Below, one piece after another: positions 16,229-25,329 of a stretch of DNA of 64,000 bases; the stretch's first letter is position 1; each line of letters opens with the position of its first letter. The position numbers and the translations under genes are program-made. Source of the stretch: Sphingomonas sp. PAMC 26621 (lineage in GTDB: Bacteria > Pseudomonadota > Alphaproteobacteria > Sphingomonadales > Sphingomonadaceae); NCBI RefSeq assembly GCF_000251145.1, contig NZ_AIDW01000037.1, forward strand, positions 1 through 64,000. Reading direction: 5' to 3'. Under the pieces are notes generated by a model. That model saw only the letters and a list, made by a program, of their open reading frames with translations, was not told the origin of the DNA and ran no database searches.

Positions 16229-16645
16229 TCATAGCGTAATGCTATACCGAATTGCTGAATGCGTCTTGTGTCGCACTTTACGAGGGGTGCAGTACCAAGT
16301 GGGAAAGCTTAAGCTGCCAGCGCCTTTGTGCCGACCTGCGATGCTGCTAAGACATGCTGGGCAAGCCGCTTGATCCTGCTGTCGTCGGACACCTAGCAGG
16401 CTGAGCGATACCGGATCATTGATGCCGCGAGACTGATCGAACTTGATCCCGAACGTCTCAAGCAGGACGCGATCGCTGCCCTCGTCGATGTGGAGATAGC
16501 GGGCGGTGAGCTGCCCAGCTGTCTCAGGCGGTGCCGGCGACCGACGATTTGATAGTAGGCCCTGCCGTGACCAGTCGATGTCGCCAAACATGTCACGGGG
16601 ACATCGCTGGACTGCGGTGATCAGGGTCGTGTCGCGCTTCGTCAT
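16229..16645 (-). pseudogene. MxKRDTxLI-family relative C, probably decayed
   Basis: The frame from ATG 16645 begins MTKRDTTLITAV and continues with LTARYLHIDEGSDRVLLETF and INDPVSLSLLG, homologous to relic A and to the intact copy at 6057. From about residue 85 it turns into low-quality sequence (CPACLSSIAGRHKGAG), so the original end is probably lost. The upstream flank also matches the intact gene's. It could still be expressed as a 138-aa protein; I favour decay. Confidence 0.45.
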
Positions 16646-16737
16646 CCGCGCGATGAAGCACGGGCGGCGGCGATTTGGCTGAAAAAATCTTGGCAACAAT
16701 CTCTTGCCTGTAGACGGTTTTGGCACCGCCCACTTGC

Positions 16738-17376
16738 TCAAGCCTTGAGGCGATTTACTCTCTTTTCAGGGGGTTCAGGCAAATCGTTATTGTCGAAAAA
16801 TTCTTTCGAACGCCTCGACCACTCATCCAACTCTTGTTGAGAACCAGAAAAGAATCCAAGAGCGATTTGAACCCATCCAGCGAACTTGGAAAGGTTATCA
16901 AGCTCAACTAATTTAATTGGGTAAATTAGATTATTTGGATAGCTAAAGTCTTTAGCATTATCTTTGAAATATCTAATCCACCCGGTTCGGTAAGCGAGAT
17001 CCTGATGAACTACGATATTTCTAACACTCATAATATATCTAACGCTGCTTAAAATATATTGCCCAGATTCACTTTTGAGCTTTTCTGGACTTTTAATCTC
17101 TAAGATCGTCGTAAGTCTACTTATAAGCTGACTATAGCTTGGCTGCCCAAATACGGCGCGTGACAACTCTGGTTCTAAGCCCAGCAAACCTTGAACCAAG
17201 TAATAAAACCGCTTTTCGATCGTGCAGCAGGCTGCCACGAATCGCCCGATTGCTTGGCAATGCGGCTCGGGTATAGGGACATCCTGACTTTGGTAACCTT
17301 CGGGTCCATCTGGATCAAGGGGCCCATCGCCAGCTGGGTTTCGGTGAAAGTCCGCATCGTGAACCGTAAAGGGCAT
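16738..17376 (-). CDS. Candidate HEPN-domain protein, 212 aa
   Basis: A helical protein in A/T-rich DNA unlike its neighbours. Residues 114-128 read YIMSVRNIVVHQDLA; R119-N-x3-H124 is the R-x4-H motif, with a polar residue after Arg, that forms the RNase site in HEPN proteins. The preceding helices (FVAACCTIEKRFYYLVQGLL and YSQLISRLTTILEI) suit the HEPN four-helix bundle. HEPN proteins include toxins, abortive-infection and CRISPR-linked RNases. No nucleotidyltransferase antitoxin (MNT) is adjacent. GGAGAG precedes the ATG. The assignment rests on one motif and predicted helices. Confidence 0.55.
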   Translation of the reverse strand: MPFTVHDADFHRNPAGDGPLDPDGPEGYQSQDVPIPEPHCQAIGRFVAACCTIEKRFYYLVQGLLGLEPELSRAVFGQPSYSQLISRLTTILEIKSPEKLKSESGQYILSSVRYIMSVRNIVVHQDLAYRTGWIRYFKDNAKDFSYPNNLIYPIKLVELDNLSKFAGWVQIALGFFSGSQQELDEWSRRSKEFFDNNDLPEPPEKRVNRLKA

Positions 17377-17509
17377 CTGTTCTCTCCACCTCAGGCCGTC
17401 GGACCTTTTCCGCCTTTCGCAAGACTGATAGTTTTTCCAACAAACTCAACAGTTTTTATCTCTGCCGCCACGGCGATGTGACTGCGTCGTGCAATATTTC
17501 GTCGGGGGG

Positions 17510-17674
17510 CTATGGTGGTTCCGCCGGCGCAGCGAATGGTGACGCGTCTACCACACCACCGGCTGCGGGTTGGGTGGCCAGAAGGGCAGCAGCGCATGCG
17601 CAGAAAGTCAAAAGCAATGCTGCTGTCGCAAGCAAAACCGCTGACCAGTCCCCCCGACGCCTTACTGCTCCCAA
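17510..17674 (-). CDS. Tiny one-TM protein, module copy 3 (54 aa)
   Basis: TTG 17674 follows the HTH-like gene's TAA by two bases; the frame ends at TAG 17510-17512. It encodes a short Arg-rich lead, one helix (WSAVLLATAALLLTFCACAA), then a Pro/Ala-rich tail ending EPP. Sequence is only loosely like copies 1 and 2, but position, initial Leu-Gly, the W-S before the helix and the Cys residues agree. Translational coupling with the upstream gene is likely. The interval 17377-17509 has nothing else I can support. Confidence 0.4.
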   Translation of the reverse strand: MGAVRRRGDWSAVLLATAALLLTFCACAAALLATQPAAGGVVDASPFAAPAEPP

Positions 17675-17676
17675 TC

Positions 17677-17877
17677 TTACCGTTCGCCGAACAGCCGCGG
17701 ATCGACGCGGAAATATTGCGCCAGCAGCCGCTGCTCGTCGACCGGCAGCCGCGCCAGCCCCGCGCCGCGCGCGAACCGCGCAAGATAGCCCGATGGTCGG
17801 CGCAGCACCCGCAGCCGCTTTCGGCGTAGCAGCGTGACGATCTCGACCGGGGTCATGTCCCTGGCCTCGGCATTCAT
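17677..17877 (-). CDS. Short HTH-like protein, module copy 3
   Basis: A 66-aa relative of the 8578-8826 protein: RVLRRPSGYLARFARGAG and LPVDEQRLLAQYFRVDPRLF match closely. The N-terminal helix is shorter and different (MTPVEIVTLLRRKRL), as if several residues were deleted, so DNA binding may be impaired. Its ATG overlaps the end of the upstream 65-aa gene in an ATGA arrangement, and the tiny TM gene follows after two bases: a three-gene minus-strand operon. Confidence 0.55.
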   Translation of the reverse strand: MNAEARDMTPVEIVTLLRRKRLRVLRRPSGYLARFARGAGLARLPVDEQRLLAQYFRVDPRLFGER

Positions 17878-18071
17878 GGGGTCACCACACGGTAGGCAAC
17901 ACTGTCTAAGTGCCCAATCGTAGGTGACTCGTCTATCCGATGCTCCCAATCGACGCGCCCCGCTTGCTTGGGACCCATGACACGCCCATTCCGCAACCGG
18001 ACTTCGACGGACGCTCGCAACGACACAGGGCATCTGCCGCCGTTCCATTCGATCCAATCTCCCTCGCTCAT
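17874..18071 (-). CDS. Phage-type small protein, 65 aa
   Basis: The sequence WIEWNGGRCPV, VEVRLRNG, W-x-H (DWEHRI) and C-terminal SVAYRVVTP follows a pattern I associate with a small protein widespread in phages and prophages (W-x-GG-x-CPV...V-E-V-R-L-R-x-G...W-x-H...AYRV). Function is unknown. It heads the minus-strand operon with the HTH-like and tiny TM genes and is the clearest phage-derived marker in this region. Confidence 0.6.
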   Translation of the reverse strand: MSEGDWIEWNGGRCPVSLRASVEVRLRNGRVMGPKQAGRVDWEHRIDESPTIGHLDSVAYRVVTP

Positions 18072-18209
18072 GATCCGGTTTCCTCGGTTGGGGATGGGAG
18101 GGGCGTGAGGGCGCGGAGACTAGGCTTGGAATAGCCGCCTGTACCGAAAAGATGGCCCGCGGATGGACAGCAAAACCGGCTATGTTCTGGGGCTGTTCTG
18201 CGGTTGTTC

Positions 18210-18248
18210 ACGCCCCTTAACGACGAGAATCCGCCGAAAAAGGGGCGT
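18210..18248. other. Nine-bp inverted repeat beside the tRNA relic
   Basis: ACGCCCCTT (18210-18218) and AAGGGGCGT (18240-18248) pair perfectly around a 21-base loop that contains a further weak stem. The right arm merges with the end of the broken tRNA gene. It could act as a terminator or mark a recombination junction. Confidence 0.4.
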
Positions 18249-18252
18249 ATTG

Positions 18253-18295
18253 TCTCGGTGTAAACGAGACGCTCTACCAACTGAGCTAATCGCCC
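18253..18295 (-). pseudogene. tRNA-Val(TAC) remnant lacking the T-arm
   Basis: The minus strand from 18295 gives acceptor GGGCGAT, TA, a complete D-arm (GCTCAGTTGGTAGAGC) and an anticodon stem-loop TCTCG-TTTACAC-CGAGA with anticodon TAC at 18262-18260 (Val). Then, instead of variable loop and T-arm (no GTTCGA), it runs into CAATACGCCCCTTTTT. The CGCCC could still pair with the 5' acceptor, consistent with an internal deletion of the T-arm. No CCA follows. It is unlikely to be a working tRNA. It lies where accessory DNA gives way to core genes. Confidence 0.7.
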
Positions 18296-18814
18296 CCCGG
18301 ACAGGGAACCCGCGTAATAGCGCGCTTTTCGCTGCGAGCAAGCTTGCGATTTTGCAAACGGCCAGGAGCCAAACGGAAACGAGCGGAGGGGTGCGGAGAT
18401 AGCAGTCCCGAGCTGTTCCCGAACCCCGTAATGGTCACAGCGGAGGCGATGCCATAGCGTTACCGGGCCCGTTTGTTTTTGCCGGTACTTATGGGGTGAT
18501 GAACCAGGCCCGTCCGACCAGAGGCTCGAGACGCTGCAATCACCGGTTGTCGAGCACGGCGTAACGCTCGGCACGGCGTGGCTGAAGTCCATCGGGGTGA
18601 CTCTCAGGTGCTTCGCCAGCGCGGCTCTCAACGCAAATAAAAGAACTCGCTTCATTCCGCGGCAAACGCGACGCGCATGGTCCGCTGGCGGTCGAGGCGG
18701 GGGGCGAGATGATCGCATCGAATTCCCTGTCCCACCGCGGTCCGTAACGGCGCTGTAAAATCGCTCTTCAGAACGCAACTTCGTGATAAGTATCGAAGTG
18801 GGGGAGAAACAGAA
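18296..18814. other. Stretch without a supported gene
   Basis: Long minus-strand openings cross this interval but have no start signal and a composition unlike protein. 18580-18660 might encode short peptides in several frames; none is convincing. It is probably promoter and decayed sequence between the tRNA relic and the core genome. Confidence 0.4.
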
Positions 18815-18994
18815 GTGGGCGCTGAAACTCTAATATGGGCAGTCCCGGCAATGGCTTTCGCCGTGATCGTTATTGCTGCTGCGGCCAGTAGCTTGGTATC
18901 AGGCAATGACCGGTTGGGCGCAGCTCTGGGCATCGTGTCCGCAGTTGGCGCAGTCGTTCTGATAGGGTCGATTTGCGCAACCGCGGTGCCGTAG
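18815..18994 (+). CDS. Small two-TM protein, 59 aa
   Basis: GGGGGAG lies eight bases before GTG 18815, deciding this start. The product has two hydrophobic helices, IWAVPAMAFAVIVIAAAASS and LGIVSAVGAVVLIGSICATA, linked by a short polar turn (SGNDRLG). Family unknown. It is the last small accessory-type gene before the core region. Confidence 0.55.
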   Translation: MGAETLIWAVPAMAFAVIVIAAAASSLVSGNDRLGAALGIVSAVGAVVLIGSICATAVP

Positions 18995-19066
18995 CGCACT
19001 CGGGACCGCCCCCATCAGCCGCGACTACGCCATTGTTCTGCGACGGTCGGGCGGAAGATCAGCGGA

Positions 19067-20029
19067 TCACGCGATTCCGGTCCCCGCCTGGCGCACTGCC
19101 TCCACATAAGAGCGCATGCCCGCGCTAGCCCGCGCGGATAGCGCCATGAACGCGCGACGGCGGTCGAACGGGTCGGGGCGGCGCTCGAACAGCCCCGCCT
19201 CGGTCATCCGCGCGATCCAGCGCAGCGCGGTGGTCGGCGCGACGGCTGCGGCGATGCACAGGCTCGACACCGACACCTGAACCCGCTCGAGCTCCGCCGC
19301 GAACAGGTCGAGCAGCATGTCCCACGCCGGATCCTCAAACAGACCGGTGCCGAACACCTGGTCCCGCAACCGTCGCGCCCGGATCGCGTCGCGCACGTCG
19401 CGCACGCGGATTTCGGCACGGGCGGGAGTGCTCGCGGCTCGATAGCTCGAACCCGGTTCGCCCACGCCGCGAACGCCGACGTCATCGTCGCCGCGGATCA
19501 GCCGCGTCAGCGTCTCGGCGATGCGCGCGATCTCCTCGTTCAGCCGCAGCAGGCGGGCGGTCTCGCTCGTCCCGCCGACATCGTGCAGCCGCGGCAGCGC
19601 CTGATGAAGCGCGATCGAAAGCGCGGCGATCCGGTCGCCGATCGATGCGGCGCACAACAGGTCGACCGGGGCCATTCCGAGCATTGCGCTGACCAGATCG
19701 ATCTGCGCTGGCTCAAGTACAATGACCAGCCTGGTCTACCCGCTTTCCGCAAAGGCCAGCAAGGCCGGAAGCATCTGTTCGAGCAGGTCGTCCGACACGC
19801 CCTGCGTCTCGGCCAGCACGACGCTGACCAGCCCCTGCTGCTCGAGCCGCGCGCGCGCATCCGCCCACGCAACCTCGCCGAGCCAGCGGGCGCCGGTCGC
19901 GATCGCGGCGGCGCGGCCATCGGCACCCCCGTCCGCGTCCGCGATCAGCAGGATCGACGGGTCGCTCCTGCGCAGAGGATCCGCGCCGGCCGTGGCGGAA
20001 GCTTCGAGTGCGGTAAGCGCCTGCATCAT
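19067..20029 (-). pseudogene. MarR-type winged-helix regulator interrupted by an in-frame TAG
   Basis: Two frames in the same phase, 19736-20029 (97 aa) and 19067-19684 (205 aa), join without a shift if TAG 19736-19738 (codon 98 of 320) is read through. The gap would encode TRLVIVLEPAQIDLVSA. The N-terminal part resembles a receiver-like alpha/beta domain without clear phosphorylation residues; the C-terminal part is a MarR-like winged helix (SVSSLCIAAAVAPTTALRW, then LFERRPDPFDRRRAFMALS). I infer one regulator broken by a nonsense mutation. The second half could still be translated from ATG 19684 as a DNA-binding domain. Confidence 0.75.
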
Positions 20030-20220
20030 CCCCGCTCCCCCCAGATGCGGTATTGTCCAGCCGATTTATGTGTAAATTACGCAATATCGAGCGGACCGAC
20101 AGTCATGATTGCACCATTATGGTGGCATGCACAGTCAATTTACGAAAAGACGCCGCCGCTTCCCTCCAGTTCGGAGCGATGCATGCCAACTCTGGACCAA
20201 GGATCTCCGGGTCGTCTTGC

Positions 20221-21633
20221 TCAGTCGAGCGACTTGACGATTTCCTCGACCATCTTTTTGGCATCGCCAAGCAGCATCATCGTATTGTCCATGTAGAACA
20301 CATCGTTGTCGACGCCGGCATAGCCGACCCCGCCCATCGAGCGCTTGATGAACAGTACCGTCTTGGCTTTTTCAACGTCGAGCACCGGCATGCCGTAGAT
20401 CGGCGAGGTCTTGTCGGTCTTGGCGGCGGGGTTGGTCACGTCGTTCGCACCGATGACGAAGGCGATGTCGGTCTGTGCGAACTCGCTGTTGATGTCCTCC
20501 AGTTCGAACACGTCGTCATACGGCACGTTCGCTTCCGCGAGCAGCACGTTCATATGCCCCGGCATGCGCCCCGCCACCGGATGGATCGCATATTTCACGC
20601 GGACGCCGTGTTCCTTCAGCTTGTCGCCCATTTCGCGCAAGGCATGCTGCGCCTGGCTCACCGCCATGCCGTAGCCGGGGACGATGATGACCTGCTCCGC
20701 CTGGCCGAGCAGGAACGCCGCGTCGTCGGCCGAACCACGCTTCCACGGGCGCTGTTCCTTCGCCTCCCCACCCGCCGCCGCCGCGTCGCCGCCAAAGCCG
20801 CCCGCGATGACGCTGATGAAGCTGCGGTTCATCGCCTTGCACATGATGTAGCTGAGGATCGCGCCGGACGATCCGACCAGCGCGCCGGTGATGATCATCG
20901 CGCTGTTGTGGAGCGTGAATCCCATCGCCGCGGCCGCCCAGCCCGAATAGCTGTTGAGCATCGAGACGACGACCGGCATGTCCGCGCCGCCGATCGGCAC
21001 GATCAGCAGGAAGCCGATGACGAAGCTGAGCGCCGTGATCGTCCAGAACACCCACGCGCTCTGGTCCTGCGTGAAATAGCCGACGAGGCCGAGGATCGCG
21101 ACCAGCACCGCGATGTTGATGACGTGGCGTCCGGGCAGCAGGATCGGCTTGCCCGACATGTTGCCGTTGAGCTTGAGGAACGCGATCACGCTCCCTGAGA
21201 AGGTGATCGCACCGATCGCAATGCCCAGCCCCATCTCGATCCGCGAAACAGTCAGGATCTGCCCGTCGTCGCCGAGGATCCCGAACGCGCCGGGGTTGAG
21301 ATACGCCGCCGCCGCGACCAGCACCGCCGCCATGCCGACGAGCGAATGGAACGCCGCGACGAGCTGCGGCATGTCAGTCATCGCGATCCTGCGTGCGGTG
21401 ACGATTCCGATCGCGGCGCCGATCGCCATCGCAATCCCGATCTCGAATGGCGAGGCGAGATGATGCGCGAACAGCGTCGTCCCGACCGCGAGCGCCATGC
21501 CGATCATGCCGAGCCGGTTGCCGCGCTGCGCGGTAGCGGGCGACGACAAGCCGCGGAGCGCGAGGATGAAGCATACGCCTGCGACGAGATACGCAAGCGC
21601 GACCCAGGGATTGACCGGTGCCGTATGTTCCAT
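20221..21633 (-). CDS. pntB: NAD(P) transhydrogenase subunit beta
   Basis: 470 aa, full length. The N-terminal half holds about nine membrane helices of the proton channel; the C-terminal half is the NADP(H)-binding domain III, with VIIVPGYGMAVSQAQHA, IHPVAGRMPGHMNVLLAEA, IGANDVTNPAAK and IKRSMGGVGYAGVDN as landmarks. With the alpha subunits it couples proton entry to hydride transfer from NADH to NADP+, supplying NADPH. Last gene of a minus-strand operon that begins at 23708. Confidence 0.97.
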   Translation of the reverse strand: MEHTAPVNPWVALAYLVAGVCFILALRGLSSPATAQRGNRLGMIGMALAVGTTLFAHHLASPFEIGIAMAIGAAIGIVTARRIAMTDMPQLVAAFHSLVGMAAVLVAAAAYLNPGAFGILGDDGQILTVSRIEMGLGIAIGAITFSGSVIAFLKLNGNMSGKPILLPGRHVINIAVLVAILGLVGYFTQDQSAWVFWTITALSFVIGFLLIVPIGGADMPVVVSMLNSYSGWAAAAMGFTLHNSAMIITGALVGSSGAILSYIMCKAMNRSFISVIAGGFGGDAAAAGGEAKEQRPWKRGSADDAAFLLGQAEQVIIVPGYGMAVSQAQHALREMGDKLKEHGVRVKYAIHPVAGRMPGHMNVLLAEANVPYDDVFELEDINSEFAQTDIAFVIGANDVTNPAAKTDKTSPIYGMPVLDVEKAKTVLFIKRSMGGVGYAGVDNDVFYMDNTMMLLGDAKKMVEEIVKSLD

Positions 21634-21674
21634 CGCTTAAGCCCCTACCCGCCCGATATGCCGTCCATGCCGCA

Positions 21675-21968
21675 TCACTTCGCGACCGGCCGCTCTTTTT
21701 TCTTGTACATCGCGAGCATCCGCTGCGTCACCGCGAAGCCGCCGAAGATGTTGACGCTCGCGAGCACCACCGCGAGCAGCCCGAGCCATTTCGACCAGAC
21801 CGACCCTTCCGCCGCCGATGCGATCAGCGCGCCGACGATGATGACCGAGGAGATCGCGTTGGTCACCGCCATCAGCGGCGTGTGAAGCGCAGGCGTGACC
21901 GACCATACGACATAATAGCCGACAAAGCAGGCCATGACGAAGATCGACAGGATCGAGATGAAGTCCAT
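21675..21968 (-). CDS. pntAB: NAD(P) transhydrogenase subunit alpha part 2 (membrane part)
   Basis: 97 aa with three or four membrane helices (ISILSIFVMACFVGYYVVW, ISSVIIVGALIASA, WLGLLAVVLASVNIFGGFAV) and the family end RMLAMYKKK. In alphaproteobacteria the alpha subunit is commonly split into a soluble NAD-binding protein and this small membrane protein. It lies 41 bases before pntB, but is separated from pntAA by an intruding DUF559 gene. Confidence 0.95.
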   Translation of the reverse strand: MDFISILSIFVMACFVGYYVVWSVTPALHTPLMAVTNAISSVIIVGALIASAAEGSVWSKWLGLLAVVLASVNIFGGFAVTQRMLAMYKKKERPVAK

Positions 21969-21977
21969 ATGCTGTCC

Positions 21978-22385
21978 TTAATCCTCCCCGGAACGGGGAG
22001 GGGGACCATTTGCCTCTTCCGGCAAATGGTGGAGGGGGCGGGCGACGTAAGCGACGATCGCTTCGGCCGCCGCGTCCGGGTCTTTCAGAACCCGCAGCGC
22101 CGAAACGTGCACAATCTGGAAGCCGTTTTCCTTGATAAAGAAGGCGCGCGCTGCGTCTCTGATGGGCCGATCTTCGCGATTATGCGCTTCGCCATCGATC
22201 TCGATGATCGTTTTTAGCGACGGGCAGTAGAAATCGACGACGTAAGGGCCGACCGGATGCTGTCGCCGAAACTTTAGGCCGGCTTGTTTTCCGCGCAGCC
22301 GCTGCCACAACAAGGCTTCAGGCAAGCTGAGATCGCGCCGCAATTTGCGCGCGACCGCAACTTCCGGGCGGAGCATTCTCGGCAT
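21978..22385 (-). CDS. DUF559 endonuclease-like protein inserted in the pnt operon
   Basis: A 135-aa protein of the DUF559 (Vsr-like, PD-(D/E)xK fold) group. LPEALLWQRLRGKQAGLKFR opens the domain, VVDFYCPSLKTIIEIDGEAH carries the Asp and the E-x-D/E pair expected for metal binding, then a closing DxxAAAEAI segment. It lies between pntAA and pntAB, normally neighbours. An exact 26-bp inverted repeat brackets it (21982-22007, 22415-22440); the left arm encodes its last residues (GPPPRSGED). The function of DUF559 proteins is unproven; association with repeats suggests a mobile or repeat-linked nuclease. Confidence 0.85.
   Translation of the reverse strand: MPRMLRPEVAVARKLRRDLSLPEALLWQRLRGKQAGLKFRRQHPVGPYVVDFYCPSLKTIIEIDGEAHNREDRPIRDAARAFFIKENGFQIVHVSALRVLKDPDAAAEAIVAYVARPLHHLPEEANGPPPRSGED
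21982..22007. repeat. 26-bp inverted repeat, left arm (DUF559 unit)
   Basis: Starts TCCTCCCCGGAACGGGGAGG and ends GGGGACC; its exact reverse complement is at 22415-22440. It is itself a palindrome (CCTCCCC/GGGGAGG). It lies in the DUF559 C-terminal codons. A second hairpin, ACCATTTGCC/GGCAAATGGT (22005-22030), overlaps its inner edge. Confidence 0.9.
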
Positions 22386-22414
22386 GCCCCCTCCCCCGTT
22401 CGCTGAATGCTCAC

Positions 22415-22440
22415 GGTCCCCCTCCCCGTTCCGGGGAGGA
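22415..22440. repeat. 26-bp inverted repeat, right arm (DUF559 unit)
   Basis: Exact reverse complement of 21982-22007, placed between the DUF559 start (22385) and the pntAA stop (22457). As a palindrome it would form a hairpin in the operon transcript, possibly reducing or stabilising downstream expression. Confidence 0.9.
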
Positions 22441-22456
22441 CCGAGATCTTCCCGCA

Positions 22457-23578
22457 TCATCCCAACAACCGCGCGCTGACGACCTTGCCGTCCCGCGTCA
22501 GCCGGATCGCGTCGCCGATCTCGTCGTCGAGCACTGGCTTGCCCTGCTCCTTGTCCCAGAAGGCGCTCAGGAAATTGAACAGGTTGCGCGAGTACAGCGC
22601 CGACGCATCCGCCGCCAGCCGCGACGCGACGTTGCGATGGCCGACGATCGTCACACCCGATACGACGACCGCCTCCCCCGCGACCGAACCCTCGACATTG
22701 CCGCCGCTCTCGACCGCGAGATCGACGATCACCGACCCGGGCCGCATGCTCGCGACCTGTGCCGCCGAGATCAGCCGTGGCGCGGGGCGCCCCGGGATCA
22801 GCGCGGTGGTGATGACGATGTCCTGCTTGGCGATATGGCCGGATACCAGCTCGGCCTGCGCCGCCTGATATTCGGCACTCATCTCGCCGGCATAGCCACC
22901 CGAGCCCTCGCCCTCGATCCCAGCGACATTCTCGACGAAGATCGGTTTCGCGCCGAGGCTCTGGATCTGCTCGCGCGTCGCCGAGCGGACGTCGGTGGCG
23001 GAGACCTGCGCGCCGAGCCGCCGCGCGGTGGCGATCGCCTGAAGGCCTGCGACGCCGACACCCATCACGAACACGCGGGCGGCGGACACGGTGCCCGCCG
23101 CGGTCATCATCATCGGAAACGCGCGGCCGTAAGCCGCCGCCGCATCGAGCACCGACTTGTACCCCGCAAGGTTCGATTGCGACGACAGGATATCCATCGA
23201 TTGCGCACGCGTGATGCGCGGCATGAATTCCATCGCGAGCGCCTCGATCCCCGCCGACGCATAGCCGTCGATCCGCGCGCGATCCGCGAACGGGTTGAGC
23301 GCGGCGACCAGCCATGCCCCGGGCGCTGCCCCGGCCAGCGTATCGGCGGACGGCCCCTGCACCCCGAGCACGATCGCCGCGCCCGCAAGCGTCGCCGCGC
23401 GATCCGCGACGGTCGCACCCGCGGCGGCATAATCGGCATCCGCGATCGAGGCAGTGGCACCTGCGCCCGCTTCCACCGCGACGCTCGCCCCCAGGGCGAT
23501 GAATTTCTTGACCGTCTCGGCGGTCGCGGCGACGCGACGCTCGCCCTCGGCGGTCTCGCGCAGGACGGCGATCTTCAT
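22457..23578 (-). CDS. pntAA: NAD(P) transhydrogenase subunit alpha part 1 (NAD-binding)
   Basis: 373 aa, soluble. MKIAVLRETAEGERRVAATAE is the alanine dehydrogenase/PNT N-terminus; the NAD-binding Rossmann site is VFVMGVGVAGLQAIATARRL, followed by the mobile-loop region around GGYAGEMSAEYQ. It binds NADH at the cytoplasmic face of the transhydrogenase. The start lies one base after the coxIV-like stop, so the two are surely co-transcribed. Confidence 0.97.
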   Translation of the reverse strand: MKIAVLRETAEGERRVAATAETVKKFIALGASVAVEAGAGATASIADADYAAAGATVADRAATLAGAAIVLGVQGPSADTLAGAAPGAWLVAALNPFADRARIDGYASAGIEALAMEFMPRITRAQSMDILSSQSNLAGYKSVLDAAAAYGRAFPMMMTAAGTVSAARVFVMGVGVAGLQAIATARRLGAQVSATDVRSATREQIQSLGAKPIFVENVAGIEGEGSGGYAGEMSAEYQAAQAELVSGHIAKQDIVITTALIPGRPAPRLISAAQVASMRPGSVIVDLAVESGGNVEGSVAGEAVVVSGVTIVGHRNVASRLAADASALYSRNLFNFLSAFWDKEQGKPVLDDEIGDAIRLTRDGKVVSARLLG

Positions 23579-23579
23579 C

Positions 23580-23708
23580 CTATTTGCCCGAGATCAGCCA
23601 CACCACCGCGAACGCGATGACGAAGCACGCGATCGCACCGTATTTCAGCACGCCGATGACCTTTCCATAGGTTGCCTGGTGGACTTGCAGATCACTTTCG
23701 GTCGCCAT
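23580..23708 (-). CDS. aa3-type cytochrome c oxidase subunit IV-like protein
   Basis: A 42-aa protein too short for usual gene finders: MATESDLQVHQATYGKVIGV, then one membrane helix (GAIACFVIAFAVVWLI). The L-x-x-H-x-x-T-Y-x-x-F/V-x pattern ahead of a single helix is that of bacterial aa3 oxidase subunit IV. GAGGAG precedes ATG 23708. Its place directly ahead of the transhydrogenase is typical in sphingomonads as far as I recall. Confidence 0.85.
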   Translation of the reverse strand: MATESDLQVHQATYGKVIGVLKYGAIACFVIAFAVVWLISGK

Positions 23709-23882
23709 CGGTTCGCTCCTCGCCATATCGTTGCGTCCTGCTTAGACCGCGGCACGCAACCCCTCAACCCCCGGCGATATCGTCCCGGCGATGTCCCGGC
23801 CGTCCCGTCGCGGGGCGTTTAAGGCTGCTTTCACACCTTGTCTTTATGCGTTCATCGCGAACAACGAGACTCGGGGAAGAGC

Positions 23883-25307
<1,425 letters not shown>

Positions 25308-25329
25308 CGCGCTGTCGCGCGGCGGGGTC

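Noticed and set aside
18068..18778. A 236-codon minus-strand frame across the tRNA relic
   Set aside because: It runs through a tRNA-derived sequence and low-quality protein; no start signal.
5700..19000. Complete prophage or integrative element
   Set aside because: Phage-type small genes and a methylase occur, but no integrase, terminase, capsid or tail genes and no clear att pair.
20053..21198. A 381-codon plus-strand frame over pntB
   Set aside because: His/Arg/Asp-rich antisense of a conserved gene; no independent support.
21978..23315. A 445-codon minus-strand frame spanning pntAA and the DUF559 gene
   Set aside because: Only its last 135 codons (DUF559) are protein-like; the rest is an out-of-frame reading of pntAA.
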